The notes under the pieces were generated by a model. That model ran no database searches. It saw nothing but the letters and a program-made list of their open reading frames with translations, and was not told the origin of the DNA. Positions 31,952 through 44,100 of a stretch of DNA of 64,000 nucleotides are shown one piece after another. This DNA is from Trichobilharzia regenti (taxonomy: Eukaryota > Platyhelminthes > Trematoda > Strigeidida > Schistosomatidae): contig OX235270.1 in assembly GCA_944472135.2 (NCBI GenBank), positions 117,629,842 through 117,693,841 on the forward strand. Reading direction: 5' to 3'. Both the position numbers and the translations under genes were made by a program. Within the stretch, counting starts at the first letter, position 1. Each line of letters starts with the position of its first letter.

Positions 31952-32976
31952 ATGTTTGTGTTAAATAACTGTGTGGGTTCCAATTATTGTAATTGTTGGT
32001 TAATCTTGTTTGTGTCCGGACATTCTACAACTTACAATCGTCAGCCTGAGAAGGGTTGCAGGCGTACTGGTGTAAGTCATGCGATTCTTCAAAGGAATTC
32101 CACCAAGACATGATCCGCAAGGTTATTTGTACTGTTTGTGTACATGTGTGGTGTGTCATATCAATTTGTGATTTTGGATTCATTGTGTTTACTTGTTGTT
32201 TTCGTATCTTGTTGCTATTGCATAATTTTGTTAAATTCTCGTCGTGATTAATTCTGAAGTTGTTTCGAGTTTTCTACATCCGTGAATGAATTGATTGATG
32301 TTAAAGACAGCAGATGGGTCGTATACGCCGGGAAGGCTAGGCTATTGCTGAGAGTGACATGCACACGGAGATAATGATTAGCTGTGGTCCCACACGCCGG
32401 GGAGCGAGAGTGTAGACGACTGAGGCTTGCACACGTCACCGTTACTAGAACTGAGGCAGAACGAGTGACAAGCGATTGCAGTGGTAATCGGTAGTCGGCA
32501 GATAAGAGGATGTGGGTAGAATATCATGAGGTGCTGCTATGGTCACGATGCCTTCTGGAAGAGTCATTCTGGCAAGTGGCGACTGTGTTGCAAGAGGATG
32601 TGTCAAGAGGATACCTTTATCTGGAGGCGCAGGTCGTCGTCGATGTATGAGATTGTGCTGTGGGTATGCTTGTGGTGTGTTGGCTTTCCTGTTTGTTTTC
32701 CATTTCAGCTCTGTCCGTGTGACCCAGGTTCTCGCAATGATATCCAAGTCAACGTGTATTGGTCGTGATGGAAAAAAGGGTTGGATCCGTATTTTGCCGG
32801 GGAGTGTCAATGGAGTTGAAGATTGAACGATCAATTCTTGGTTGTTTGCTCAAACCCAACTTCCCCATAATTTTCGCGGCTCATTAATCTGCCAGTCATC
32901 GTCTCATCGGTCGCTGTTCAGAAAGGACCTAGCAAAAAACTGTCCGAAGTGATATCGTGATTTATTGTTGTAATAT
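31938..32976 (+). mobile_element. Older Gag-element relic: 3' region and truncated LTR
   Basis: Plus-strand sequence matches the 3' untranslated region of copy A, including its tandem-repeat section near 31,940-32,110, then an LTR start TGTCAATG at 32,805 that breaks off at about 32,976. Divergence is visible throughout, so this is an older, dispersed copy. A 95-codon frame (32539-32826) similar to the short frame in copies A and E is open here. Its presence outside the big array shows the family transposes. Confidence 0.85.
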
Positions 32977-33868
32977 ACAAATTAAAAGCTCGAGATATTT
33001 CTGATTTTTATGAGGGCTTAGATCTTTATCTTGGAAAAGATAATAACGAACGCCTAAACAGATCATGCTTCTACCTTTAAATATATACCATTCGCTCAGC
33101 CTATTGTTGAGATGCGACCACGCGGGATCTGCACAGATTTGTGGGGCATCTTATAAACTAACTTGCTGTCCATTGTCTGATCTTTAAATACCACTTCACA
33201 ATGTCTTATCTCATTCATTTTCCAATAACGTCTTTACTTGATCCTCATTATATTCCATTAAACCTAACATTTTACAGCTCTTTATGACTTATTATATTCC
33301 TACTCTCTGAAGGGTACGGTTGTGCACTAAATGCACAAAAAGGTATAAAACAAAAACAACTGGCACAACTGAGGATAAATGTATTAAAACCAAAAGTGGA
33401 CATCATGATAGTACTAGATATACGTGTAGCATTATACATTGCAAATGAACGTTGTCAGTCTAGGGAGTTTTCTTTATTAATGCATTTATTAATGATACTT
33501 GCACTTACCTATTTCATTACAATTTAATGATTCACCTCAGCACTTTTACTTTTCTAAAACAGCTTCCAGTCCCTGGTAAACGTTGTACTTACCTCAATAT
33601 TGGTTGGTTATCGTATGCCGACAACCACGGGATGGAAACGAAACGAAGTCAGTTTTCCCGCGCAACCTGGAGGACAACTGTACAATTCAATAACTATACG
33701 GCCTGGTTCAGACAATGGGTGTAATTATATAAATATCAAATAGATAACTTTTGGAGCACTATTAACTTGTAGATAATTTATGTTTTGACGTTATACCATA
33801 CTTGATCGTGCCTGTAAAAATGGCATGCATTTTCATGTAAATTTATGTTCATATGGAAATTAAAATTA
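32977..33868 (-). repeat. Inverted repeat, right copy (about 0.9 kb)
   Basis: Reverse complement partner of 29085-30149. It starts exactly where the truncated Gag-element LTR stops and is followed by an ATTATTATTA run near 33,870. Between the two copies lie 2.8 kb of other relics. Confidence 0.75.
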
Positions 33869-33887
33869 TTATTATTAGAAGAGTAAG

Positions 33888-34683
33888 ACTGGCGAATGGA
33901 GATATTGCAACCATTATCAGATAGTCACTTGTAAAGGAAGCAAGTTTAAACTTTAGTCACCAAAATTAGACGACTTTGAGGTCGTCAGAATATAGGAGTG
34001 GTTTACTTGAGGTGAAGCACTTGCAAATGCTGCTAGTGTAGACTGTAGATAAAAGTGGCCCTAGGACACTACTCTGCACAACCCCATTTGAGATCTGCCT
34101 AGGATGAGACAATACTGACCCGACTTTGGTTATTTTACCCTGTTGTGATTCACGAGATAACTGGGGTTACATTTATAGGTCTTTAATTGCGAAGGTTTGC
34201 CTTATCAATAGATTTGCAGTGTGGAGTTATGAAACTAATTTTCCACTCATTAGGGTAAGTGCCAGTGTCCACAGATATTGAGAAGAATTCAAGAAGTAAT
34301 GGGGGAATATCACACCCACTGTTTTTGAAAATTATTGAAGCAAGGCTATCCGTCCCCGTGCTAGTAGAAGGTCTAAAGCTCTTAACTGCTTGTTCTATCA
34401 GCTGATTGGTGAAAACTATGCTCTTGATGGAGGATTTAGTAGGGGGTGCGGTTTCACCAGGGACGAGGGTTTCTAAAGTTTTGATACCATTCACTGAATA
34501 GTTCAAGATGGCGACAGGCTCACTGTAGGTTACTTTGTCTTTATTTGGTGTTATTCGCTCTGAAATCCATGAGTTCTGCCTATTACAGCGGGAAATGAGC
34601 TGACTTTTGTACTCTTTATGAGTTCGCTTTTTTTCTGTATCTACTGGGGTTTTTCTTTCCCAGAATAAAGTTGTTTTGTCCAC
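33888..34683 (-). mobile_element. CR1-like non-LTR element, N-terminal RT relic
   Basis: The minus-strand 166-codon frame (34183-34683) reads IEQAVKSFRPSTSTGTDSLA, then PNEWKISFITPHCKSIDKAN, the first RT blocks of CR1-like elements. Below 34,183 the frame is broken, but RPINVTPVIS continues the family order. The catalytic box is lost. No match to the C-terminal fragment at 31118 in overlapping sequence, so the two may come from different insertions. Confidence 0.75.
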
Positions 34684-35113
34684 GACCAGACCTGCGAATT
34701 TCTAGTCAACTGACTAACCAAATGAGACATAATAGATACAGCGTGTATTCAGTCTCCAGAAAATTGGACAGGTTTCACGGTTGAAGGTCGGCAGCGGCGA
34801 GTTTTCAAATCCTGTGAGTATAACCTGTATTTTGACCATTGACAAAGTTAAACTATCATAGTCAAGACCACAGTGGCCTTAAGCGGCCAGTCAGAATTTA
34901 GATGTAAGATAGTTGCATAATCGTTGAAAACTAAATGAAATGATATTGCACTGTATAGTTGTAGCTTATGTGTTGTAAGAGTATTTCGCAGTCAAATGAT
35001 CTAAGGAGAAATCGTACCATGAGCGATATACCCATTCATCCAAGTGACTGTAGGTCATGGTACTTTTAGATGTACCGCTATTTCCGACACTATTCTCCAA
35101 CCTACTCCTAACT

Positions 35114-35340
35114 CCCAGCTAGCATTATTTTCGGGCGCATTGCAGACTTTTTGGGGCAAAACCTTCGGGTACATCTACTTACGTGGGACAGTGTCCCAAC
35201 GTCTGCCCCAAAAGTTTTGCAGTGCGCCCTAAGCCTTCCTCGGAATCTGCAATGTGCTCAAACTCTTCCCCAAAAAGTCTGCAATGCGCCCGAATTCTGC
35301 CCCAAAACGTCTGCAATACCCCAAAAAAATGCTAGCTGGG
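35114..35340. mobile_element. MITE-like palindrome with CCCAGCTAGCAT ends
   Basis: A 227-bp segment has complementary ends: CCCAGCTAGCAT on the left and ATGCTAGCTGGG on the right. Inside, variants of GCATTGCAGACTTTTTGGGGC recur in both orientations. No ORF of note. This fits a short non-autonomous DNA transposon or foldback element. A target duplication is not obvious, and the superfamily is unknown to me. Confidence 0.72.
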
Positions 35341-35499
35341 CTGTAACCACAATCGCAATTCCTGAACTTTAATTTAAACCTAACCTTAACCTTAGATCCT
35401 ATGCTTGAATCTTAAACGCCATACCACTACCTAACAGTATCGATTTGCAGAGGAAGTACGTAGTAAATAAGTGGAATATTAATACAATTGTATCTATCC

Positions 35500-35790
35500 T
35501 CTCCAAGTTCAAAATGGCAGGTATGGTTTCAAATTCAGATTTCTTGTTTGAGGATAGAAGGCTTGGAACCTATGTTAATCCTTTTCTATTAAACCCTTCA
35601 ATGAATCAGTTAAGGTTGCAGTCACCACTTCTTCTGGGAGTCGGTTCCAAGAGTTTATGACTCGGTATGAGGACCAGTACTCAACAGCAATATGATTTCT
35701 TCTTGGCTTCTGAACTCTCCTGTTATGTCCTCTAAGGTGTTCTGACCTGGTGGGAAGGAAAAGAGAAGATAGATGGCAAAGCTCAACAAT
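35500..35790 (-). mobile_element. CR1-like non-LTR element, C-terminal end relic
   Basis: Minus-strand translation gives LRGHNRRVQKPRRNHIAVEY then RVINSWNRLPEEVVTA, the usual closing block of CR1-like ORF2 (family form around WNxLPxxVV). Frames are broken on either side. The flanks 34,690-35,113 and 35,800-36,080 hold nothing further that I recognise. Confidence 0.72.
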
Positions 35791-36083
35791 AGCGTCCCAT
35801 GGGATGCGAACGCACTAGTAACCTTCAGCCAACCAATCATAAATATAAGGAATTTTTGCACAAAAAATGACGTATATTCAAAAGAAAATGCACGAAAACA
35901 CATTAAACAGATTATCTTTCTCTGACTTGACTCCAAAATACGTCTCAGTTATGGTGAAGAGTATCAGTTGCTAAGTTGGACTAGTTTCTGTAAATGTATT
36001 CATCGAAGTGACTGAAGATGTGCAGTTTTGTGAATCGTTCATCTCTCTTCTCTTGCTGTGTAGTCCTCTCCAAAGCCCTCGGT

Positions 36084-36132
36084 TTATATATATATATATA
36101 TATATATTATATTATATATATATATATATATA
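36084..36132. repeat. TA dinucleotide microsatellite
   Basis: About 48 bp of alternating TA with one internal break (TATTATATTATA). Confidence 0.9.
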
Positions 36133-36289
36133 AGTAGAGAACGGATAAAGAACTTCATCCGGAAGGAAAGCAGTCATGCTTAACAAGTTCAAACAGTATT
36201 GGTTAACTATCATCGGGAAGGGAAGAAAGAAGGGAATTGCAACACGCGTAATAGCACGCGATAAGTTTCATTGATTGTTTGTTGCTTTA

Positions 36290-36665
36290 TTCAATTCATT
36301 GTGTGAGGGCTGAGATACTGCCCGGGCGCCAAGACCGAAGCAGGTGGTTTTATTAAGGGACCACCGCCGGAGCCTTTGACTTGTAGTCTAATTCGCAAGG
36401 CAGCGGAGCAGCGTCAGGAGCTGCATTCCCATGGTTTCCGGTGACCCATATGGGTTCATACGCCATTTGATCCGATTGGATACTGCAGCCCGTGTACCCT
36501 ATGGTAACTGCTTTTAGTTTAATCGCTATCCAAACAACCTTCCTGACATGGCAGGACCTGCAGGGACAGAGTCCCAGTCAGTTTAGCATGTTGGGTCATT
36601 ACGGTATTCAAGCCCGACAACCACGACAAGGTAGCAGTTATTAGCCGGGGCCCTCGGTTAAATTA
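36290..36665 (+). mobile_element. RTE-type element, 5' untranslated fragment
   Basis: GC-richer than its surroundings, with phrases such as CCAAGACCGAAGCAGGTGG, GGATACTGCAGCCCGTGTAC and CCCGACAACCACGACAAGG. I recognise these from the 5' region of schistosome RTE-type elements, which is memory of the family and not a search result. No ORF is attached. The fragment ends before a telomere-like tract. Confidence 0.55.
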
Positions 36666-36719
36666 CTATGGTTTCAGTAAGAGGATCGACGACTTCATAC
36701 AAGGAAAATGAAACAAATT

Positions 36720-36905
36720 GAAATAAACGACATTAACTACAAATCTATCCCTAATCGCAACCCTAACCTTAATCCTGACCCTAACCGTAAACTTAACACA
36801 AGCCGTTACCTTAATCCTAACCCTAATGACAATCCTTATCCTGCTGTAAACCTAACCCTAACCTCAATACATAGCTTAACCCTTATCCTAACCCTAATGA
36901 GATGT
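36720..36905. repeat. Degenerate telomere-like CCCTAA tract
   Basis: About 180 bp is rich in CCCTAA, CCTAACCCTAA and CTTAATCCTAACC units mixed with variants. The plus strand is the C-rich strand of the TTAGGG repeat used by flatworm telomeres. Shorter relatives lie at about 35,372-35,395. Whether this is a true interstitial telomere remnant or a simple repeat that converged is open. Confidence 0.65.
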
Positions 36906-37063
36906 TAACACATTGTCCAAACAGTAATTGAAAGCATGATCTGGGTGAAACTTGCTCCTTATTTATGAATAGCGTTGATATTTCAGCTATGATAACGAAA
37001 GGTGACGTTAGCCAAAGACTAGCATGCGTTCAAGGTCATTGAAGCGTTCGTACTCCTGGGACG

Positions 37064-37700
37064 CTATTGTTGAACTTCGCAGGATAGGTCAGGTCCGTAG
37101 TAATTATTTAAAATCTTAAGCATTGTAATTAAGTCTCCTCTCTGCCTACGGTATGACACGGAGAAGAGATTTAAACTGTCTAGTCTTTCCTCATATAATA
37201 GATTAGTAATGTGAGGAATCTTACGTGTTTCCTTCCTTTGAACCCTTTCTAGAATGTGTGGGTCCTGTTTTAGACAAGAACTGGCTGCCTGGATACAGTT
37301 TTCCAGTCGTGACCTCACAAGAGATGTATATAAGGAGGTGATGATTGTAGTGAAGCCTCTGCGAATTGCCCATTAAGACCTGAAACTGCGTGCAGCCACC
37401 GCGCGACAGTGTGCGGTAGTTTTTAAACCGTGGCCAACGGACACCTAAATCCAAGTGAGTCTGAACTAATGGAAGTGTTATTCCCTCTAGTTCGTAGAAG
37501 CTGATGCTTGCTTGTCCCATTCGCATGGTTGCACATTTTGCTACACTGATCAGGATCATCTATTCTCTGAACCACCGTGACAATCTGTCGAGGTCTTCTT
37601 GCAACGTGAGCTTATCACTGTCGCCCTGCAGGTCTCTTCAGATTTTCAAGTCATCTGCGTATAGGAACATAGTAGAGTCGGTGAGCAGAGATAGCTCACT
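37064..37700 (-). mobile_element. CR1-like non-LTR element, RT catalytic box to C-terminus, decayed
   Basis: Minus strand from 37,690 reads FLYADDLKI, then LTLQEDLDRLSRWFRE, MILISVAKC, and, after a gap, LENCIQAASSCLKQDPHILE and LNLFSVSYRRQRGDLI near 37,140. These are successive CR1-like blocks from the active site to the C-terminal region. At least three stops or shifts break it. This copy belongs to a different lineage from 31118 by its sequence. Bases 37,710-38,760 hold no recognised feature. Confidence 0.78.
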
Positions 37701-38764
37701 GATTCCGAACTATCTCGTCGGCGTACAAAACCATGAAGAATTAACTACGTTTGGGTAATTCTTTGGTCTAAAGCGAAAAGATAATAGCCTAATTATTGTG
37801 CTTTTTTGCACCGTGGTACATACTGTTGTCTAGGAAAAGGGTTTTGAGTTGATCCTTACTATCTCATTTTCTACCGACTAGTAACTCCTATCCAAGTGAC
37901 TTAGTTGACAATCATTCCCAAATACTCCACTCTTACTAAGATGCGTAGAAATTACGCCCACTGTTTTTTTGTCGTTTCAGTGTTTGTTTCTCAAAATAGG
38001 CTACACAAATATGCTCACATTTGGAGTGTTCGATTTCCTGGAATTTGATTGCGAGGAACTCATACAGGAAAATTGACGACTGTATCGACAGGGTGTTGTC
38101 CAACCTCGTTTGAGAATTAGGACTAACTTAGAATGTCACCGGTAACTAGGTTGGAAGATAAGTAGCCAAGCCCATATCGCTTGGTCTGTTTTCCTAGCAA
38201 AAAGCTTTTATAACACAAATCCTAAAATTTCTTCCTAATCTGAGCAGAAGTGATCATGTTACCGTCACATCCAGAAAATATGTTTCCGAGAAGAAACCTA
38301 ATGGATTGGTCAACCAATACTGCTGGAATTTTAGACAACTAATAGATGGTTCAACCATTGATAAGGGTGGAAACGTAACATCATCCGCTTACGACTTAAG
38401 CTTCGAAATTATGTCTAAACACTTCCAATGTCGAGGATTACAATGGACTACTTCGTTTTATGAATTCTATTATTTCAACATGCTTTAAGTGCTCGACGTA
38501 CATAAATAAGATGACAAGTCTACTATTTTTTAAAGGAAGCAAGGCCAAAGAGAAACTGGATGTTATAAAGTTAATTTTCATCACAGTGCACACAGGCATA
38601 TATAAATGAATAGTGGATTATGCGGTCAGCGCCTAAACATGAAATGCTCCGAAGTCACTGAAAACTTATTATGATGGATGTGAAAGGGCAAGAGAATAGC
38701 TTACTCTTAGAATTTTCCAGCCACAAATCCTTAATATACATTGTCATTCTATTTTGTAGATGAA

Positions 38765-40688
38765 ATGTTGGAGTGTTACAAATCACTTGATGTACCGATT
38801 ATCTCTTCAACAATGAAAGGTCCTGTAAGAACACGTGATGTCTTGGAGGTAGAAAGAATTGTGAATGAAGAGCCGGAAGTCAGGGTTTTGATGGCAGATC
38901 TTCAAGACTGGTTCAGTGTAATTGTGAAATTAGAGAATATATTGAATTGGAAAAGTATTCGATCGACTCTGCTTGTGATATTTTCAATCACCATTTTGTT
39001 TTTGCTACTGCATATATATGAACCTCCAGTTCTGCTTGTTGTGGGTTGTTCGGGACTGCTTTTCAGCTTGACAGACTACTTCGGGCCTATAGTTTTATCA
39101 AGGTAAGCTTTATTTAAAATATTTTCTCTATTCATAGGATGTTCACAAATCCCCCAAGCTACGAAGATAATTGGTGTTATTGGAACTTTTGTAGACGCCT
39201 GGTGCATATGCGTCACGTACTGATAAACTTTTGTATTTTCGTACATCGAGTTCAGTATCGAAATGCACTTCTACACTTCCTAACGAGTTCTTCTCTTCTG
39301 TGCATCGTTGGTTTTGTCGGATTGCATATTAGTGATTTACTTTTGTTTTATTTCTTGATTCTAACCTGCTTCATTGCTCCAAAGCTGCAGCCTAAAGTAA
39401 TACTAAGGGTAAGACTTCCTACAATGTGCTTCTAAAACAATTTATCTATCTACTAAGATACTCAAAAACAATTAGCTGTGAAAACACCTGAGGTCCACTG
39501 AAAACGATGACGGGTTTTCAGTTGTGAAGCATAAATAAGCATCCCAAGATTACCTTATTTATGCATCATCCTCAGTTATTTTATGAAATTTGCAGGCAAA
39601 AGTAATCAACGTGCTGTTTGATGTCTTGTACATATAAACTCTCGACTAGTTTGGGGATGACGGTCACGTTTAAAGTACGCTGTAGTTAGATAAACGTGGT
39701 GACAGAACTGTTGTGTCACACTTACGATCGATGAGGAGGGTTTGTATAAGACTCAGGGACATCTGTAGGCAAGTGACTCACAGCCATTGAGAGGAAATCA
39801 TCCGCTAATGATTAGATTTCACTGATACTTTATGCTCATGATTATGGGCAATAAATTCTGCTCGAAACCTAATGAGTATATAAACAACATTATATCACCG
39901 TGTTATATTAAATACAATTATTCTGTACGGAGTAGCGAACCACAGTTCTGCTCCTCATTGATGACTATTGAATGCAGTTTCAGCTAGCGGAACACCACTA
40001 CTAGTCTCTCTAAAATACTGTTTGATCTCTTTGGAAAAGTGATCTCATGACATGTGCATATCAGTTCCCACTCTCCTTTGACCACAGCTCTCGTGTTCAC
40101 CTCGGGTGAATTTTTATCCCAAAAGCCAATAACTTGTGAGTCACCTCTAGGACGATCCAACAACGATGGATGGATTTGTTTCTTGATTAGCACTGTCTCA
40201 AGACATGCGAGAGAGATATAATCTCACAAAATAGGACTATTTTGTAACGGGTTAGAGACACACGACACTTCCAAATACTAGTCTCCATGTCCATAAACAC
40301 CAAGGTCTGATTGCACTAGCTGTTCTTCTTCAAAGAAATCTTTGTGTCACGAATTGATTTAGTAGACATAACCTTCGTCCTACAGAAGTCGATCTCTCGG
40401 ATTCACTGTCTAGTTCAATCAGGTAGAAGCGATAGTGGATGAAGAAACCACTCTCACGATAGTCATGGATGCTTAAACACGTAGTGACCTCCGTTAATCA
40501 GCAGTGTCGAATCAAAAACCAGCGATAACACACCTAACTGTACTTTTACTTTAATTTTGCAGATGATCGCTTGGTGTCTTTGGTTCCCCATAGTTTTTCT
40601 TCAATCCTGCATCTCAAAGTTTCGGCCAAGAATGCCGAAATTCACTATTTGGACCAGGAATCAAACCTCACTGAGGAAGAATACATAA
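38765..40688 (+). CDS. ARL6IP1: ARL6IP1-like reticulon-type ER membrane protein
   Basis: Exons proposed: 38765-39102, 39138-39408 and 40563-40688. The first two join as AG|G with a GTAAG donor and TTCATAG acceptor (35-bp intron) and encode 203 residues, the length of human ARL6IP1. Matching features are LMADLQDWFSVIVKLENIL near the start, two hydrophobic hairpin segments separated by LTDYFGPIV, and a third and fourth hydrophobic segment around FVGLHISDLLLFYFLIL. Family members shape tubular ER. The third exon keeps phase, gives a basic tail and ends 247 bp before an AATAAA. The alternative is read-through past 39408 to a TAA at 39435 (211 aa). The ATG at 38765 lies just after an acceptor-like TTTTGTAG, so an upstream exon is likely. 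C-terminus uncertain. Confidence 0.72.
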
Positions 40689-40934
40689 TGAAGAATCCCT
40701 GCATAACCGAATTCACCATTTATGCTTCGTTAACTGTTATTTTAGTCAACATATCATTGCAACTACCTAGAGTTTCCGTGCGTGTTAGACACTTTTTATA
40801 CCCGTCTCTTCTTTATTAATATCACGCCAGTGGCGCAATGTATTCTGTTATTTAATATAAAACCATTATGACTCATTAATCGATACTCGTTAAATACAAA
40901 AAGAATTTTTGAAGAACCAGAGGTAAACCAAAGA

Positions 40935-40940
40935 AATAAA
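40935..40940 (+). terminator. Polyadenylation signal AATAAA for the ARL6IP1-like gene
   Basis: AATAAA on the plus strand, 247 bp after the proposed stop at 40688. It is separated by one base from the opposite-strand signal of SSR1 at 40942-40947. The assignment rests on position only. Confidence 0.65.
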
Positions 40941-40941
40941 C

Positions 40942-40947
40942 TTTATT
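40942..40947 (-). terminator. Polyadenylation signal for SSR1
   Basis: TTTATT on the plus strand is AATAAA on the minus strand, about 175 bp after the SSR1 stop codon at 41121-41123. With its neighbour it forms the sequence AATAAACTTTATT serving two converging genes. Confidence 0.7.
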
Positions 40948-41120
40948 GACATCACTAACTAGTCAGTCGTATAAGTGAACAAAGAAAAGTGAATAAGGAA
41001 AATACAGTAACGCAAGAAGAATAAAAATAAAAAAACAATATTATATGTATAAACATTTCTACAAATGTATACACGAGATGACTGTTGGCCTTCGGACTAG
41101 TCTGCAAGACGTCGGATGAT

Positions 41121-44100
41121 TCAACGCCTTCCTTGTCGGCGACGTACCGTCTGGTCAGATCGACCTAAAAAGGTTAAACATATGTTTAAGTTTATTCATA
41201 AATAACAATAAGGATACAGTTCATTTAAGCAGAGAATTTCTGCAACGTCAAGTAGGGGGTACTTTGAAGGCAGTCCACATGAATGAGACGCGTAGTAAAT
41301 TACCATGGCTTAATGCGGATCGGTAGCCACTGTACATGCCTAATTCGCGTGAGTCTTTAGAAACACTAGTCGACCGTGTAGATATACTTCTGTAAAATTT
41401 ATACATACATGAATTCAAACTGAAGATACTGGAGTAGTGATCAGCCTATTTATCAGAGACAGAGAGTAGAATGGCAACAAATAACATCGTTTCGACAGCA
41501 ACACAAGAGCCACTAGGCTGGAATATGTGAAATACTCTAGCTTTGGACTAACAGTTGTTCCACTACCTTATAAATTTAGTAAACACTATCACTACATTCA
41601 GATGAATGTAGTTGAGTTCAGCGTGACAATTTAATCAGAATACTTGATCTAAAATTGAAACTGCACATTATTCCTCACAGCCAAAAGTGAGTTTCAACTA
41701 AATTACCTTTCTTCGCTTGAGATTTATCATTGATCAGTGCTAAATATTCATTCTCCACTACACCGCTGTCAGCATTATTTTCGACCAACTTCGAAGTTTG
41801 TTTGGTAGGTTGACGACGATTAGCCTTTGAGGTGAACCAGTGCCACGCGCCAATGAGTACTGCAATGCTGAGAGCAATCACCAGGACAACGAGGAATATT
41901 AACTGTGTGTCTACGCCCTCTTCAATCTCATAAAGCTACATGGAGTTGTTATGAATGCAAAAACACACTTACATTAATAGTCTGATTAAATAATTTATGG
42001 GCATAATAAATGTTATTGTTGTCGTGATAGTAAACAACCACAGAAAGATCGAATGATCGACCAGCTAACTCAACTGCTGGCCTGAACCTGTAAAAAAGAG
42101 AAGCCTGGATCAAGTTAAGCTAGGAGAATTCAACAAACCTCCTGACCGGGTTCAAAGTTTTATGGAGACGCTGCTTAGTAAAGTTTTGTATGTGGTAGTC
42201 ATAGTACATTGGATAGTGAAGAGCACCTTCGATGAAATCCAGTGTGAAATGTTGTTGGCTGTTAGCAGGATTAGTATAGGCTAGAGACGCTACGATGGAT
42301 GAAACTTTCCCAACAGGTAGGTTTATTTCGCGCCGTCCAGAGTAGAGACCGTAGGAAGGTTTACTGAAAGCTACCAAAGCATTGATTGCAGGAGATCCCT
42401 TGTATGCATCATTTTCACTTCCTACAGCCGCCAAGGGTAGCGTGGAGTCCTCTTCCGACGAAACGGTTGCATCATCAGCCAAGGATCTAGGTACTAATGA
42501 TAACAAATGAACATTATCAATAGATGAGGTCGAAAAATAAAAATCACGAAAGAAATACATTAGTTAACTATAGGATAGTAAGTGTGACGCGTTTTTAGTG
42601 CAAGAAATTAAACAAGTTTGAAGTTACTCATGCAAAAGGATGACTGACTCACTTGTCTTTTGGACTCCTTAAACACACACAAACACTTCCTTCTTAGGAG
42701 GTTATTATACACTCAACTCATCTATTTCGGACACCGTTTTACTCAGATCAGAGATAAGTTTGAATGTTACAGAGGAACTGACTGATTTGTCAGCGTAAAA
42801 CTTTGCACACAAGTACAGCAATTAGATTCATTACATTTCAGAAGAGCGAACATAAGCGTAGGGGAATAAATGCAGTGAATGTTTAATTTCATACAGTAAG
42901 CTGAGGATTCAGTGTGTGAAGGAGAAAATAAAGACATTTGTCTTCGCGATTGAGAACTATTTCAAGCCATATCACCAAGAGTCCATATCTGTTGATGGGC
43001 AGCAATCGGATAGTTCACACCTACATTCAAACCAACGGTCAGAGATTTCATAGATGAGTCTGACCACCGCTAACTCTTTTCTAACCTTATCCTGAACAAT
43101 ATTGGGACTGGTTGCCGACAGTGGACGCTTAGACTACACATCAACATATGGAGTTCTCTAGATTTGAAGATGTACACTCTAAATCAATTGGTATGAAGTC
43201 AAACTCTAAGTTGTCGAAGTTCATCTAGGTCACATTTACCATTACATTTGTCACGATGTTAAATAAAAACTGAAATTCAGCATCGCTGATGAACACCACC
43301 AGTTGCCATTTGAGATGGCAAATCTTTGTAAGGTTTCTCACGGCTACATGAGTTCGAGTATAGTACATAGTTTACGTCAGTCGTTTCCACAACACTCCTC
43401 GACTGACGAAGTGAAATGCTGTTTATGAAGTATTAGATGGTATTTATATGTTCACGAACCTTTGGAAGGTTGAAGATATGATCAATGCAGCAGTTTATCA
43501 TAAAGTGAAAGGATGATAAAGTTAAGGAAGAGGTTTAGAACAGATTCAAAAAGAAGCCTAATAACGAAACAGACATAAGTCATTTCTTAATATTTTTTCC
43601 CATAAGCACATCTGTGTGCGAACTATTAGAAATGTACTAACTGCAGACACACTACAGATAAATCACATACTATTGTTGTTGGAATGAGAATCTTATCTCT
43701 TGCTTCACCAATGTATCTTGTATGAATGCTGCGCATCAATTCACTTCGTCCCAAACTAAAGCAAAGATATCTGTGAAATTAAAAGAATTCATTGGTACAC
43801 AGGACTTTTCTTTGGTTGCTAACAGCCAAAAAATTACGTTATAAACTAATGTTTAAACATTCAGTCGTTAGAAACACGATAGAGATGCAATATAGATAGA
43901 TTTGCCAGGCTCATTATAACAAAGGTTTTTGTATTTCCCGATGAATGAAAAACAAACAAAGCGATATTGTTTTTAGTGACGTTTCGCTATTTAATACTAA
44001 TAGCTTTATCAAAGTATTATTAAACCGGAATTTACAAAATCTCACCATATATACAACGGAGAGTTAGAGATAAATAACAAAGGTAACAAAATGTCTGTTA

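Noticed and set aside
36708..36908. 66-codon frame rich in Asn, Pro and Leu
   Set aside because: It is a translation of the telomere-like CCCTAA repeat, not a gene.
38306..38488. 60-codon plus frame as a first exon of the ARL6IP1-like gene
   Set aside because: There is no clear donor that joins it in phase to 38,760, and it has no family similarity.
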